A stretch of DNA of 64,000 nt from Nitrospira sp. (GTDB taxonomy: Bacteria; Nitrospirota; Nitrospiria; Nitrospirales; Nitrospiraceae): contig CP092079.1 in the NCBI GenBank assembly GCA_022226955.1, positions 2,507,043-2,571,042 on the forward strand, read 5' to 3'. Under the pieces are notes generated by a model. It did no database searches and was not told the DNA's origin. It saw only the letters and a list, made by a program, of their open reading frames with translations. Shown in pieces: positions 25,960 through 35,061 of the stretch (the first letter of the stretch is position 1; each line of letters starts with the position of its first letter). The translations under genes and the position numbers were made by a program.

Positions 25960-27633
25960 CTAGCTGGTCACGGCCCCCTCTGAAGCCGACGAGACATGTC
26001 GCGAATATTTTCCCATGACGCCGGTGGTGTAGCGTGGCTTGGGATGTTTGACTTTCTTGAGGCGCGCCTTGATTTCTTTGTCCGTGAGCGCCACATCCAG
26101 CCGCCGCTTGGCGATGTCGAAGGTAATCGTATCGCCGTTCTTGACCGCGCCGATCGGCCCGCCCCTGATCGCTTCCGGCGACACATGTCCGGCCATCAGG
26201 CCGTGCGTCGCGCCGGAGAATCGTCCATCGGTGAGCAGCGCCACGGAGTCTCCGAGCCCGGCGCCCACAATGGCCGCCGTCACGCCCAGCATCTCTCGCA
26301 TCCCCGGTCCGCCCGACGGGCCTTCATAGCGGATCACCACCACATCGCCGGCTTTGATTTTCCCGGCTTTGACGGCGCCGAAGGCATCTTCTTCCCGCTC
26401 GAACACTTTTGCCGGGCCTTGGAATTTCATGATCGAATGGCCGGCCACTTTGATCACGCAGCCTTCCGGCGCCAGATTTCCTTTTAGGATCACCAGGCCG
26501 CCGGTTGGCTTGATGGGATTCGAGAGCGGACGCAAGACCTGTTGCCCCGCCGCTTCCTTCGCGCCTGCCGCTTCCTCGCCGATCGTCCGTCCGGATACGG
26601 TCGGCTGATTCGGATGCAACACGCCGGCGTCTATCAGACGTTTGGCGACGAGGGTCGTGCCGCCTGCGGCGAAGAGATCCGCCGCGGTGAACCGGCCGCC
26701 CGGCTTGAGGTCTGCCAGCAGCGGAACTTTTCGGTTCAGCTTGTCGAAGTCGTCGATGGTCAGTTTCACGCCGATCTCGCGAGCGATCGCCAGCAAGTGG
26801 AGGACGGCATTGGTCGATCCGCCCGTCGTCGCGACGGCGGCGATCGCATTCTCCAGCGATTTGCGCGTGATGATCTGCTTGGGGCGCAGATCTTTCTTGA
26901 GGAGGTCCATCACCATCTTGCCGCTCTCGAAGGCGACATCGTCTTTGTGCTGATCCATGGCGGGGACCCCGTTGCGACCCATCGCCGACATGCCCAGGAA
27001 CTCGAAGGCGATGGCCATCGTATTGGCGGTGAACTGGCCGCCGCAGGCGCCAGGCCCTGGGCAGGCATGATCTTCGAGATCTTTCAGCTCGTCGTTCGTC
27101 ATCTTGCCCGAGGCGTGCTTGCCGACGGCTTCGAACACATCCTGAATCGTCACATCATGCCCTTGGAAATGGCCCGGCATGATCGACCCGCCGTACAGCA
27201 TCAATGACGGAACGTTCAACCGGGCGAGCGCCATCACCGTGCCGGGGATCGTTTTATCGCAACCGGACAGGGCGACGACTGCGTCGAACAGATGACCGCG
27301 CGCCACCAGCTCAATCGAGTCTGCGATCACCTCGCGGCTGATCAGCGAGGCTTTCATCCCCTCAGTGCCCATCGAAATGCCGTCGGACACGGCAATCGTG
27401 TTGTATTCGATCGGCGTTCCGCCGGCGGCCCGGATGCCGGCCTTCACCCGCTCCGACAACCGTCGCAGATGAAAGTTACAGGGCATGACCTCGATCCAGG
27501 TGTTGGCCACTCCGACGATCGGCTTGGACAGATCGTCGTCCGTAAAGCCGACCGCTTTGAGCATGGCCCGCGCCGGGGCCCGGCCTGGACCGACGAGGAG
27601 ATCGTGACTCTTCAGCTTCAATTCCTTGGGCAT
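25960..27633 (-). CDS. ilvD: Dihydroxy-acid dehydratase
   Basis: 557 residues from the ATG at 27633 ([11 protein letters not shown]), the normal IlvD length. The frame is open upstream to 27702, but that part overlaps the preceding gene. An AAAGGA site lies about ten bases before the chosen ATG. It dehydrates 2,3-dihydroxy acids to 2-keto acids in valine, leucine and isoleucine synthesis. Motifs are [50 protein letters not shown] and [13 protein letters not shown]. The cysteines bind an Fe-S cluster. It is the last gene of a leftward group with two small periplasmic proteins. Confidence 0.95.
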   Translation of the reverse strand: MPKELKLKSHDLLVGPGRAPARAMLKAVGFTDDDLSKPIVGVANTWIEVMPCNFHLRRLSERVKAGIRAAGGTPIEYNTIAVSDGISMGTEGMKASLISREVIADSIELVARGHLFDAVVALSGCDKTIPGTVMALARLNVPSLMLYGGSIMPGHFQGHDVTIQDVFEAVGKHASGKMTNDELKDLEDHACPGPGACGGQFTANTMAIAFEFLGMSAMGRNGVPAMDQHKDDVAFESGKMVMDLLKKDLRPKQIITRKSLENAIAAVATTGGSTNAVLHLLAIAREIGVKLTIDDFDKLNRKVPLLADLKPGGRFTAADLFAAGGTTLVAKRLIDAGVLHPNQPTVSGRTIGEEAAGAKEAAGQQVLRPLSNPIKPTGGLVILKGNLAPEGCVIKVAGHSIMKFQGPAKVFEREEDAFGAVKAGKIKAGDVVVIRYEGPSGGPGMREMLGVTAAIVGAGLGDSVALLTDGRFSGATHGLMAGHVSPEAIRGGPIGAVKNGDTITFDIAKRRLDVALTDKEIKARLKKVKHPKPRYTTGVMGKYSRHVSSASEGAVTS

Positions 27634-27640
27634 GGTAGGG

Positions 27641-27994
27641 TTACTTTCCTTTCTTCCCTTCTCTCTTATGCTCGTCTTTCTTGTCTTTGGCTTCTGTCCC
27701 AATCACTTCTCCGGTCGCGGCATCAATGCAGACTTCTGTGACCTTCCCGTCCGCGCCGAGCACTTCCACCTCCCACGTGGGTTTCCCGTGCTTCTTTTCA
27801 AGCTCCGCTTCGACGACCGTGCCGGGTACTTTCTCCACAGCGGTCTTCACCGCCTGCTCGATGGTAACCGCAGCTTCCTTGGCCAGTGCGGCGATATCGC
27901 CTTCCTCGCATTGCTTCTTATCGCTCCAAGCAGGAGTCCCGAGTGCGAGCACCGTTCCCACCGCAAGGGCCAGGATGAGGGTGAACGATTTCAT
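27641..27994 (-). CDS. Periplasmic PepSY-like domain protein
   Basis: 117 residues. A signal peptide (about 1-24, [19 protein letters not shown]) is followed by a PepSY-like fold: [45 protein letters not shown], then [12 protein letters not shown]. The tail is very Lys-rich. PepSY domains often modulate proteases or bind at the envelope. The function here is unknown. Seven bases separate its stop from the ilvD start, so the ilvD ribosome-binding site lies in its last codons. Confidence 0.75.
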   Translation of the reverse strand: MKSFTLILALAVGTVLALGTPAWSDKKQCEEGDIAALAKEAAVTIEQAVKTAVEKVPGTVVEAELEKKHGKPTWEVEVLGADGKVTEVCIDAATGEVIGTEAKDKKDEHKREGKKGK

Positions 27995-28018
27995 CGAACG
28001 CCTCCTTCAGGCAACAGG

Positions 28019-28642
28019 TTATTGCACGGACATGTTGCCGGGAGCCGCTGGGGTGCTAGCGCCTTTGTGGGGGTTGGCTCCGCCGTGAGGATTGACTCCG
28101 CTGCTGCCATGAGAGGGGCCGTGTCCACTGCCGGCTTTGTGTTCTTTCATCACCTTGTCGTGCTCAGCCTTTTCCTTGTCGCGCTGTTCCGGCGTCAGGA
28201 GGCCCAAGACTTCGCGCTTGGTTTTAATGGAGGTCATGCGCAGGCCAACCTGCATATCTTCGCTCTGCTTCAGCTTGGCCTCAATGGCGCCGATGTCGGA
28301 CGCCTCATCGTCGGTCAACGCTTTCAGCTCGCGCTCCGCCACCTGGATGTCCGCTTCCGCCTTGATCCGGGTCTTGTCCAGGTTGAGCTGGATGTCTTTC
28401 AGCTTGGCGATCTGATCGGCGGAGAGGCCGATGTCTTTGTCGTGCTTGAGGAGATGCCGGATGAGGTGGCCGGTGCTGCTGTGCATCATGCCGCCCATGC
28501 CATGACCGCCCATGGCGCTGTGTCCGCCTCCGGCATGGCCTTCTTTGCCGTACCCGCTGGCCCAGACACCGGACGTGCCCAGCGTCAAGCTCACGGCGGC
28601 TGCAAGAGTCAACGTCATGATGGTTGTACGGGATCGTTGCAT
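28019..28642 (-). CDS. Spy/CpxP-like periplasmic protein
   Basis: 207 residues. It has a signal peptide (about 1-29) and a Gly/His/Met-rich segment (KEGHAGGGHSAMGGHGMGGMMH) that could bind metal. A helical domain with GLSADQIAKLKDIQ and the family-type LTPEQRDKEKAEHDKVM motif follows, then a His/Gly/Pro tail. Spy/CpxP family members act as periplasmic chaperones or sensors of envelope or metal stress. The Met/His richness fits a metal-related role, but that is inference. It lies 24 bases upstream of the PepSY gene. Confidence 0.75.
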   Translation of the reverse strand: MQRSRTTIMTLTLAAAVSLTLGTSGVWASGYGKEGHAGGGHSAMGGHGMGGMMHSSTGHLIRHLLKHDKDIGLSADQIAKLKDIQLNLDKTRIKAEADIQVAERELKALTDDEASDIGAIEAKLKQSEDMQVGLRMTSIKTKREVLGLLTPEQRDKEKAEHDKVMKEHKAGSGHGPSHGSSGVNPHGGANPHKGASTPAAPGNMSVQ

Positions 28643-28687
28643 GTGTCCTCCTTCGGTTACACTCGCGGTGTGATGATGAAGACGGCG

Positions 28688-29323
28688 CTAGGGATGTAAC
28701 AGGCCGCCGTCCCCCCTGAGTCCGTTAAACAAGAATTGAACGGCCAGGGCGGCCAGCAGCAGTCCCATGAGGCGCGTCATAATTTTCTCCGCCATCGGGG
28801 TCAGCCATTTGGCTCCTTTCGCCCCGAGCGCCAAGATAATGTAGCTTGCCAGACCGACTACCGCAAGGCAAGCGAGCAAAATGGCTCGCTGAGCCCATCC
28901 GGCTGCCTGCGCATCCAGCAGGATGACGGTCGAAATGGCCGCAGGCCCCGCCAGCATGGGGATGGCCAGGGGGGTAATCGCGATGTCGTCTTTTTCGCTG
29001 GCGGCGGCGGTTTCCGCAGCGGTTTCCATGACCGGCGACCGCTGCGCGCGAAGCATGTCCAGCGCGACTAGGAGCAGGACCAGCGCGCCGGCGACTTGCA
29101 CGGCCGGCAGGGTAATGCCCAAGAAATGAAAGAGCGATTGGCCGACCAGCGCAAACCCGGCCAGCACTCCGACCATCACCAGGCAAGCGACGCGAGCCAT
29201 ATGCAGGCGTTGTGGCGTCGTGTCGCGCGGGGTCATGGCGAGAAACGCCGGGACTGTCGCAATGGGGTCGACGATCACAAAGAGAGAGCTGAAGGCCAGC
29301 AGGGCGTATTCGGTGAGCGACAT
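28688..29323 (-). CDS. MarC-family (UPF0056) inner-membrane protein
   Basis: 211 residues with about six hydrophobic segments. Family-like motifs are LFVIVDPIATVPAFLAMT near residue 15, FHFLGITLPAVQVAGALVLLLVALDML, and the second-half ITPLAIPMLAGPAAISTVILL. The duplicated NP/DP-type signatures fit MarC/SnatA. Function is poorly defined (amino-acid transport or stress). Antibiotic resistance should not be inferred from the name. It lies 32 bases downstream of the dnaJ-like gene on the same strand. Confidence 0.85.
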   Translation of the reverse strand: MSLTEYALLAFSSLFVIVDPIATVPAFLAMTPRDTTPQRLHMARVACLVMVGVLAGFALVGQSLFHFLGITLPAVQVAGALVLLLVALDMLRAQRSPVMETAAETAAASEKDDIAITPLAIPMLAGPAAISTVILLDAQAAGWAQRAILLACLAVVGLASYIILALGAKGAKWLTPMAEKIMTRLMGLLLAALAVQFLFNGLRGDGGLLHP

Positions 29324-29355
29324 GCAGAGACCTGTATCGGGAACAATGGAGGAGC

Positions 29356-30381
29356 CTAGCTTTGCCGGGCGGCGGCCAGTAATTCTGCGCGTGGATCGCC
29401 CGTCCGCAAGTGGCTCAGTTGCTCGTACAGCTTTTGCTCTCCCTCAGTCAAAGGGGACGGCAAGACGATGTGCAGGGTGAGGAACAGATCGCCATGGCCG
29501 CCGGCTGCCGTTGGGAGTCCTTTCCCCTTCAATCGCAGTTTGCTGTCAGCCCGGCTGCCGGCTGGAATTTTCACGCGGACCGGCTCGGCCAAGGTGGGCG
29601 CCATGACGTCGGCGCCTAGCACGGCCTCCCAGGGCCAGACTGGCAGCGTAGCGTGCAGGTCGCTGCCCTGCTGCCGAAAGACCTTGTCCGTCATGAGTGT
29701 GACGTGCAGATAGAGATCGCCGCGCCGGCCGCCGTTGATGCCTGGCTGGCCTTTCCCCGGCACGCGGACTCTGGTTCCATTCTGGACGCCCGCGGGAATT
29801 TTGACCTCAATCGAATGGGACTCCATCCGGTGCCCTGATCCCAGGCAGGCTGGGCAGGGCCGGTTTTTCACCATCCCGCTCCCGTGACAGGTGGGACAGG
29901 GGGTCGGTTCCATAAGATTGATGCGTTTGGTGACGCCGTTCAGCACCTCCCGGAGCGACAAATCGACTTCCGTTTCCAGATCCTCTCCGGAGGATGAAAA
30001 TCCCTGCTGTCCCGCCGACCGCCCCCGGCCCCCGAAGAGATTTTCAAAAATGTCGGAAAACCCCTCGCCACTGAAGGAGTGGGCCTGGCCCTGGCTCTGG
30101 GCTTGAGCCCCGGCTGCCTGGCGGGCGCGCTCGTAGGCCTCGGCCTGTTCCCATTGGGCGCCGTGCTGATCGTATTTTTTGCGCTTGTCAGGATCGGACA
30201 GGACCTCGTGCGCCTCGTTCATTTCTTTGAACTTCTTTTCCATCTCGGCTTTCTTGGCGCCGCTGTGCATGTCGGGATGGAACTGGCGGGCGAGACGGCG
30301 ATAAGCCTTTTTGATCTCATCGGCCGAAGCCGTGCGAGGGATGCCGAGAGTCTGATAGTAGTCGCGTTCAGAAGGTGCCAT
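29356..30381 (-). CDS. DnaJ-like co-chaperone with a half zinc finger
   Basis: 341 residues. The J domain (residues 5-70) contains the HPD motif in [12 protein letters not shown] Gly-rich stretch with [12 protein letters not shown] follows. Only two CxxCxGxG motifs (CPTCHGSG and CPACLGSG) are present, where DnaJ has four. The beta-rich substrate domains follow ([19 protein letters not shown] and [19 protein letters not shown]). It is thus between DnaJ (full zinc finger) and CbpA (none). It should stimulate a DnaK-type ATPase in the cytoplasm. The neighbours give no specific clue. Confidence 0.88.
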   Translation of the reverse strand: MAPSERDYYQTLGIPRTASADEIKKAYRRLARQFHPDMHSGAKKAEMEKKFKEMNEAHEVLSDPDKRKKYDQHGAQWEQAEAYERARQAAGAQAQSQGQAHSFSGEGFSDIFENLFGGRGRSAGQQGFSSSGEDLETEVDLSLREVLNGVTKRINLMEPTPCPTCHGSGMVKNRPCPACLGSGHRMESHSIEVKIPAGVQNGTRVRVPGKGQPGINGGRRGDLYLHVTLMTDKVFRQQGSDLHATLPVWPWEAVLGADVMAPTLAEPVRVKIPAGSRADSKLRLKGKGLPTAAGGHGDLFLTLHIVLPSPLTEGEQKLYEQLSHLRTGDPRAELLAAARQS

Positions 30382-30500
30382 GATGGTTTACTTTCGAGTT
30401 GGATAATTGTGGGAAAAAGATAAGGCCGCAGCTTACGAGGTCAATCCCTTCTTTGCAAGCGAGACGCGACTCGTTCGATAGCCCGGTGAAGAAGGCGGTT

Positions 30501-31124
30501 TCAGAACCCTTGATAGGACAGGCCGAAGAACGGCAGTCCGAAATTGAGCCCAGAATTGGTCGAGCGAGTGCCGGCGTTGGAGATGTGCATGATGCGATAG
30601 CCGGCTTGAACGGCCCAATGTGACGTGAAGGCGTAGGCGCAGCCGGCGCCGCCCCATACGAGAAAATTGAACTGTCCCGGTTGCTCGGGCGTCCGGCCGC
30701 CCAGGTCGGTCCACATCGGTCCTCCGCCTCCTTCGATGAACGGGCGCACCCGTCCAAACGCCGTGGGGGTATAGACCATTTTCGGAGTCAGACCGATCCC
30801 ATAGGCGGTGATCGGGCTATGCGTATGGAAGGCGACGAGCTCTGCGCCGAACGCCAGCTGGCCTTGGTACCAGCCTGAGCCGAGCGGGTCCGTCATGGTC
30901 ACCATCCACGAAGGCATGATGGCTTCGCCGAACAGTTTTGAGGTTTGGTGGATCTCCACCCGCAAGGGGAAGAGCGGCCCGGCTGTGAGCCCTATGGTGT
31001 GGGTGCCAATCAGTGTTGGGGCAGGCTCATCGGATGCAGCGGCTGAGAAAGGCAGCAAGTGCATGGTGAGGAATAGTGGCAGGGCAAGGCTGAAGACGTG
31101 AAGCACATACGATCGGTGAGTCAT
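30501..31124 (-). CDS. PagL-like lipid A 3-O-deacylase (outer-membrane beta-barrel)
   Basis: 207 residues with a signal peptide (about 1-30), alternating beta strands, and a C-terminal aromatic (Phe), all typical of a small outer-membrane barrel. The catalytic His-x-Ser is visible in YRIMHISNAGTRSTNSGLN, matching the PagL active-site pattern. The enzyme would remove the 3-O-linked acyl chain of lipid A. This supports an LPS-bearing diderm host. It reads leftward, 22 bases upstream of nothing shared, and ends about 120 bases before the dnaJ-like gene start. Confidence 0.78.
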   Translation of the reverse strand: MTHRSYVLHVFSLALPLFLTMHLLPFSAAASDEPAPTLIGTHTIGLTAGPLFPLRVEIHQTSKLFGEAIMPSWMVTMTDPLGSGWYQGQLAFGAELVAFHTHSPITAYGIGLTPKMVYTPTAFGRVRPFIEGGGGPMWTDLGGRTPEQPGQFNFLVWGGAGCAYAFTSHWAVQAGYRIMHISNAGTRSTNSGLNFGLPFFGLSYQGF

Positions 31125-31146
31125 GAGGATATAAATTGTACAGAGT

Positions 31147-32085
31147 TTATGAGGCAGAATGGGCTTTGGCTCGCGCCATCATCTTGCAGTAGGAGCAGAC
31201 TTCGGCAATGGTCGGCTGGCCGCAGGCCGTGCAGGGGTGCAGCAGGGCTTGGTCTTTCTCGGCGATCGTCGTTGGGGAGGCATCCGGCTTGCGCTGCTTA
31301 TCGAGAAAGCCGCAATAGAAGGCTTGCTTGGTGCCGGGCGATTCTGTTTCGAGCCGGTTCAACACTTCTTTATAGAGCAGCGTGCGGGCGCCTTTCGCCA
31401 TGGGGCATTCTTCGACGATGTAATCGATTCGGTTCAACACCGAGTAGGCCGCCAATTCGCGTTCGGACAAGCGGAAGAGCGGCTTCACTTTCTTCGCAAA
31501 TCCGTCGAGCGAGGCCGGCAGGTTGGGAGATTGTTTGTCCAGATACTCCTCCTGCCAGCGGAGCACATTGCCCAGCAGGCGGGCGGCTTCGTCGTCGAGA
31601 TTGTGACCCGTCGCCATGACATCATATTTCTGTTCCAGCGCCACGCGATTGAACTGATAGCGTTTGATCGTGCCGCAGGTAGAGCAGGTCGGGCGGTGAA
31701 GCAGCATGGCGAGTTCCTTGATCCCGGCTCCGGCTTCCTGCTCGACGGTATGCACATGCAGCACTGCGCCATGCGGGGCGGCCACGGTTTCAGCAAACGT
31801 GACCACTTTGGCATGGGACACTTCTGAATAGCCGCCGATGCCGAGGTTCACGTAGAGCGCGTCGGCCTTGTAGCCCATCTTGAGGAGCACATCCCAGAGC
31901 GCCAGGCTGTCTTTCCCGCCCGACACGGCGACGAGGATGCGGTCGTCCTTCCCGAACATCTTCTCAGACTTAATGGCCCGGCCGACCTGGTCATGCACAT
32001 AGTAGTTGAAGCAATTTTTGCAGAGGGCGGCATTATGTCGCGGCAGATCGATCACCGCGCGGGTTTTGCATTTTGTGCAGTTCAT
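31147..32085 (-). CDS. TtuA/TtcA-family tRNA thiolation enzyme
   Basis: 312 residues. An N-terminal zinc-binding region (CTKCK and CKNCF), the PP-loop SGGKDSLALW, the cluster or catalytic cysteines in RPTCSTCGTIKRY and ECPMAKGAR, and a C-terminal zinc site (CTACGQP and CSYCKMM). This is the TtuA architecture, which makes 2-thiouridine/5-methyl-2-thiouridine in tRNA with a ubiquitin-like sulfur carrier. A carrier-like gene overlaps its start by four bases, which supports TtuA over TtcA. The exact modified position is not deducible. Confidence 0.85.
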   Translation of the reverse strand: MNCTKCKTRAVIDLPRHNAALCKNCFNYYVHDQVGRAIKSEKMFGKDDRILVAVSGGKDSLALWDVLLKMGYKADALYVNLGIGGYSEVSHAKVVTFAETVAAPHGAVLHVHTVEQEAGAGIKELAMLLHRPTCSTCGTIKRYQFNRVALEQKYDVMATGHNLDDEAARLLGNVLRWQEEYLDKQSPNLPASLDGFAKKVKPLFRLSERELAAYSVLNRIDYIVEECPMAKGARTLLYKEVLNRLETESPGTKQAFYCGFLDKQRKPDASPTTIAEKDQALLHPCTACGQPTIAEVCSYCKMMARAKAHSAS

Positions 32086-32300
32086 GACTGGTTCGCGAGG
32101 CCTGGCGATCCGCCGGAGATCACCGGGCGGATTTCGATCGTATCGTTGTCGTAGAGCATCTCGTCTTCGGTCACCAGTTCATCCCCGCGGATGACGAGAT
32201 GTGCTTCCACGACAAGATTGAGTTCTTTCAAGAGATCCTTGGCCTTCTTCGGGCCTTTGACTTCGACGGTTCTGGACGGGTGGCTGAGTTGTACCTGCAT
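32082..32300 (-). CDS. ThiS/MoaD/TtuB-like sulfur-carrier protein with residues after the GG
   Basis: 72 residues from the ATG at 32300 (frame open to 32336). A beta-grasp fold is suggested by MQVQLSHPSRTVEV, AKDLLKELNLVVEAHLVIRGDEL and YDNDTIEIRPVISGG. Sulfur carriers normally end exactly in Gly-Gly, which is adenylated and thiocarboxylated. Here GG is followed by eight residues, SPGLANQS, before the stop, which overlaps the ttuA-like ATG. Either the tail is clipped to expose GG, or the frame stays coupled to the next gene at the cost of a mature end. The pairing with the TtuA homologue argues for a TtuB role. Confidence 0.75.
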   Translation of the reverse strand: MQVQLSHPSRTVEVKGPKKAKDLLKELNLVVEAHLVIRGDELVTEDEMLYDNDTIEIRPVISGGSPGLANQS

Positions 32301-32386
32301 GGGGCGATCATATGACGCCGATGTGTGAGGGAGCAAGAGGCGGCAAGACAGGATGGCCTGATGGTAAATGGATGCGGGGAGGGAGG

Positions 32387-33769
32387 TTATAGAGAAGACG
32401 CGAGCATCCGACAGGCGTAAGCCAGGCCTTCATCGAGCGTGGTGAACAAGCCGTCTAACTGGGCTTCGTAGCAGTCGTCGAGATGTTTGCCCATTGCTGG
32501 GCCCGGTGAAATCCCCATCGCGAGGAGATGGCGGCCCATCACGATTGGCGCAGGGCCTTGCGTCTCAACGTCCAATTCACGCGCTTTCCTGAGCAGCCAT
32601 TCGCCGGCTGGAAAACCGTCGAACGGTTTCGGCGGCCGTCCGGCCTGATCGGCGCGGGCCACGCGCACGAGGCGGTCGATGCGGCCTACATGCCTGGCGA
32701 GACGGCGAACCGCGCTGTCCGAGGCCTGTCCCTCATAGAGCGCGCCGGGGCGCAAATGACAGAGCACAAGAGCTGCGACTTCATCGGCCAGGCCGGTTTG
32801 ATTGGTGAGCCGGGCCAGAAATTGCCTGGTTGGAGCCTCTCCTTCTGGCTCATGGCCGCGCGCGGTGATGCGCCCAAACTCTTCTTTTGTCGTGGCTGGC
32901 TTGCCGAAGTCGTGACAGAGTACGCCCAGGCCGACGGCCAGATCGTCCTCTGACTGCCCGGTACGTTCCGTAGCGAACCAGTCCAGGCAGTGGAGCGTGT
33001 GAATCCAGACATCGCCCTCTGGGTGCCATACCGGATCTTGCGGACATCCGCGCAAGGCAGTGAGTTCCGGATAGAACCGGAGCCAGCCGCAGTCGTTCAG
33101 CCACTGTAGCCCCTTCGACGGAGAGGTGCCTTGCAGTAGAAGCTTCTTCCATTCTTCCCAGATCCGTTCGCTCGGGAGCTGGTCTTGCGTGAGGGATTGG
33201 CAGAGCGCGAGCGTCTCCGGTGCCCCCGTCAGGTTGTAGCGCGCGGCCAGTTGCATGCCGCGCAGCGCGCGCAACGGGTCTTCGGCGAAGCGTTCGGAGA
33301 CGTGGCGCAGGGTGCTGGTTGCCAGGTCGTCGCGACCGTGAAAGGGGTCGCGGAAATCTAGGGTATCGGGATCCCAGGCCATGGCGTTCATCGTGAAGTC
33401 GCGGCGCGACAGGGATTCGTCGATCTCCATCGCGGGATCGGCCTGCTGGAGCAAGCCGGGAATAGTCGCGTCATCCAGAGGGCGCCGCATGGGCAGCGAG
33501 ATGTCGATCGGCAGGCCGCTGAGCGTGAACACGCCGAAGGCCCGGCCGACAAACTGGACGGAGAAATGTTCGGTGAGAAGACTGTGCAGCTGGCCGGCGG
33601 GAATGCCGGAGACTTCAAGGTCAAGATCGCGGGGCTGCCGTTCGAGAATCAGGTCTCGCACGCATCCGCCGACGAGCCAGAGCCTGCCGCCTGCCTGGCG
33701 AATGAGGCGTTCAATCTGGCGGAGGGGCGCAACGAGCGCGGGGTCTTCAAGGCGGAAGCGAACGGGCAA
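32387..33769 (-). CDS. CCA tRNA nucleotidyltransferase / poly(A)-polymerase family with HD domain
   Basis: 460 residues. The class II nucleotidyltransferase head contains LVGGCVRDLILERQPRDLDLEVSG (metal-binding DLD), then RRDFTMNAMAWDP and EDPLRALRGMQLAARYNL. A C-terminal HD phosphohydrolase-like region is marked by GVLCHDFGKPATT. It adds or repairs the 3'-CCA end of tRNAs. The HD region resembles E. coli-type CCA enzymes with phosphatase activity. A poly(A) polymerase role is the main alternative. It is followed at 33.8 kb by the toxin island. Confidence 0.88.
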   Translation of the reverse strand: MPVRFRLEDPALVAPLRQIERLIRQAGGRLWLVGGCVRDLILERQPRDLDLEVSGIPAGQLHSLLTEHFSVQFVGRAFGVFTLSGLPIDISLPMRRPLDDATIPGLLQQADPAMEIDESLSRRDFTMNAMAWDPDTLDFRDPFHGRDDLATSTLRHVSERFAEDPLRALRGMQLAARYNLTGAPETLALCQSLTQDQLPSERIWEEWKKLLLQGTSPSKGLQWLNDCGWLRFYPELTALRGCPQDPVWHPEGDVWIHTLHCLDWFATERTGQSEDDLAVGLGVLCHDFGKPATTKEEFGRITARGHEPEGEAPTRQFLARLTNQTGLADEVAALVLCHLRPGALYEGQASDSAVRRLARHVGRIDRLVRVARADQAGRPPKPFDGFPAGEWLLRKARELDVETQGPAPIVMGRHLLAMGISPGPAMGKHLDDCYEAQLDGLFTTLDEGLAYACRMLASSL

Positions 33770-33879
33770 TCAAGGCTCCAAGTCTAAGGAGAACATGCGT
33801 AAGCTGGTGGGATGATAGGCCAGGGGAGGGGGAGTGGACAAGAGCGATAAAAACGCGACCAGTACCTGACTCAATGTCG

Positions 33880-34287
33880 TTAGGTTGCGGCAAGTGGTGT
33901 CGTGACGACATTCCGGACCTGAATACCGGGGTTGTCCGTTGCCAGCGCCGCGCCGGTGAGATTCGTGCCGGTGAGCGTCACGGCCACGGTCGATCCCGCC
34001 GCGCCGCTGTTCGGCGTCAAGCCCGTGATCGTCGGCGCGCCGACACCGCCAGTGTTGCGGGCAATGGAGAGCAGATTGCCGACGGCATCGTAACTATAGA
34101 TCGCGACATGCCCCTGCCCATCAATCACCTGCGACAGACGGCCCAAGTCGTCATAGATGTATTGCGCCTGGTCGGCATGAAGAGCACCGAGCAAAGCGGA
34201 TAGAGTGAGCATGAGCACACAATAGAAGAAGGCGATGAGCCGGGCTAGGTGTGTCATCTGTGGCAGAACCTTAGACATCGTGAACAC
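33880..34287 (-). pseudogene. Truncated Rhs/YD-repeat gene, 5' fragment A
   Basis: 135 residues. A signal-peptide-like N-terminus (LIAFFYCVLMLTLSALLGALHA), one YD pair (YIYDDLGRLSQVIDGQGHVAIYSYDAVGNL) and the start of an IPT/TIG-like domain (APTITGLTPNSGAAGSTVAVTLTGTNL) are followed by a stop. A full Rhs protein would continue for over a thousand residues, so this is a detached 5' end. It shares a 124-base segment with fragment B at 35062-35304, on the other side of the MNT/HEPN pair. Confidence 0.75.
34052..34175 (-). repeat. 124-bp direct repeat, copy A (Rhs leader YD segment)
   Basis: Same length and about 90 per cent identical by eye to 35087-35210. It encodes the first YD repeat of the two Rhs 5' fragments. 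The pair brackets the MNT/HEPN genes, so recombination between copies could delete the module. Confidence 0.88.
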
Positions 34288-34326
34288 ACCTCGGTATAAT
34301 CAGCCCATATCGGAGCCACGTCGAAC

Positions 34327-34653
34327 ATGGCCGTACAAGCAAGCGATTCGGTGATTGAGAGAATGGTGCAGCGTCTTGTCGCTGGGTTATCGCCTGAGCG
34401 CATCTACCTGTTTGGTTCGCGGGCCCGAGGGGAGGCTGGGCCAGACAGCGATTACGATTTGCTCGTCGTCGTCCGAACATCGACTCTGCCTCGCTATCGT
34501 CGTGACCAGGCTGCCTTTGAGGCGTTGCTGGGAGTCGGCGTCGCCAAGGATGTGCTGGTGCTGACCCATGACGAGTTCGAGCGCCAGCGGACCGTCGTCT
34601 GCTCGTTGCCGGCCACGGTGGAACGAGAAGGTGTGCTCCTCTATGCAGCCTGA
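34327..34653 (+). CDS. mntA: MNT-domain nucleotidyltransferase antitoxin (MntA)
   Basis: 108-residue minimal nucleotidyltransferase. The signature is YLFGSRARGEAGPDSDYDLLVVV, with GS and the DxD metal pair. In the MntA/HepT family this protein neutralises the HEPN RNase toxin, by AMPylation in studied cases. It overlaps hepT by 11 bases, the typical arrangement. The pair runs against the surrounding leftward Rhs genes and lies between two Rhs 5' fragments. Confidence 0.88.
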   Translation: MAVQASDSVIERMVQRLVAGLSPERIYLFGSRARGEAGPDSDYDLLVVVRTSTLPRYRRDQAAFEALLGVGVAKDVLVLTHDEFERQRTVVCSLPATVEREGVLLYAA

Positions 34654-35050
34654 TACGGCGGCGGCAGTTCGAGGCTGGCTGATCAAAGCCGCCAACGACG
34701 TGCGTGGCGCCCATATTGACCTCGACGCAGATCCCCCACTCATTGAGGACGCCCTGTTTCATTGCCAGCAGGCCGCCGAGAAATCCCTCAAGGGGTATCT
34801 CACCGCGCACGATCACCCGTTTAAGAAAACGCACGATCTGGATGAGTTGAGCCGCGCCTGTCTGGAAGTGGATGCGACATTGCAGGCGGTCGTGCAGCCC
34901 GCAATCCCTCTCACCGTCTTTGCCTGGGAATTTCGGTATCCCGGCGACACCATCGTGCCGTCCTTGGCAGAGGCGCGACAGGCTCTCGCGCTGGCACAAG
35001 CACTCCACGCGGCGATTCTCCAGCGACTTCCCCCACTCTGTCATCCGTAG
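34643..35050 (+). CDS. hepT: HEPN-domain toxin (HepT-like)
   Basis: 135 residues from the ATG at 34643, inside the end of mntA. The HEPN helical bundle is recognised by WLIKAANDVRGAHIDL, DALFHCQQAAEKSLKGYLTAH, FKKTHDLDELSRAC and FRYPGD. This HEPN branch commonly pairs with MNT proteins. I do not see a clear internal R-x(4-6)-H RNase motif; RLPPLCH at the very C-terminus is the only spacing match and is doubtful. The toxin activity therefore needs testing rather than assuming. Confidence 0.83.
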   Translation: MQPDTAAAVRGWLIKAANDVRGAHIDLDADPPLIEDALFHCQQAAEKSLKGYLTAHDHPFKKTHDLDELSRACLEVDATLQAVVQPAIPLTVFAWEFRYPGDTIVPSLAEARQALALAQALHAAILQRLPPLCHP

Positions 35051-35061
35051 CGCCGTCCGCA

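Noticed and set aside
27626-28699. 357-codon plus-strand frame opposite the PepSY and Spy-like genes
   Set aside because: The minus-strand genes have signal peptides, family motifs and operon spacing. The plus-strand product is a shadow.
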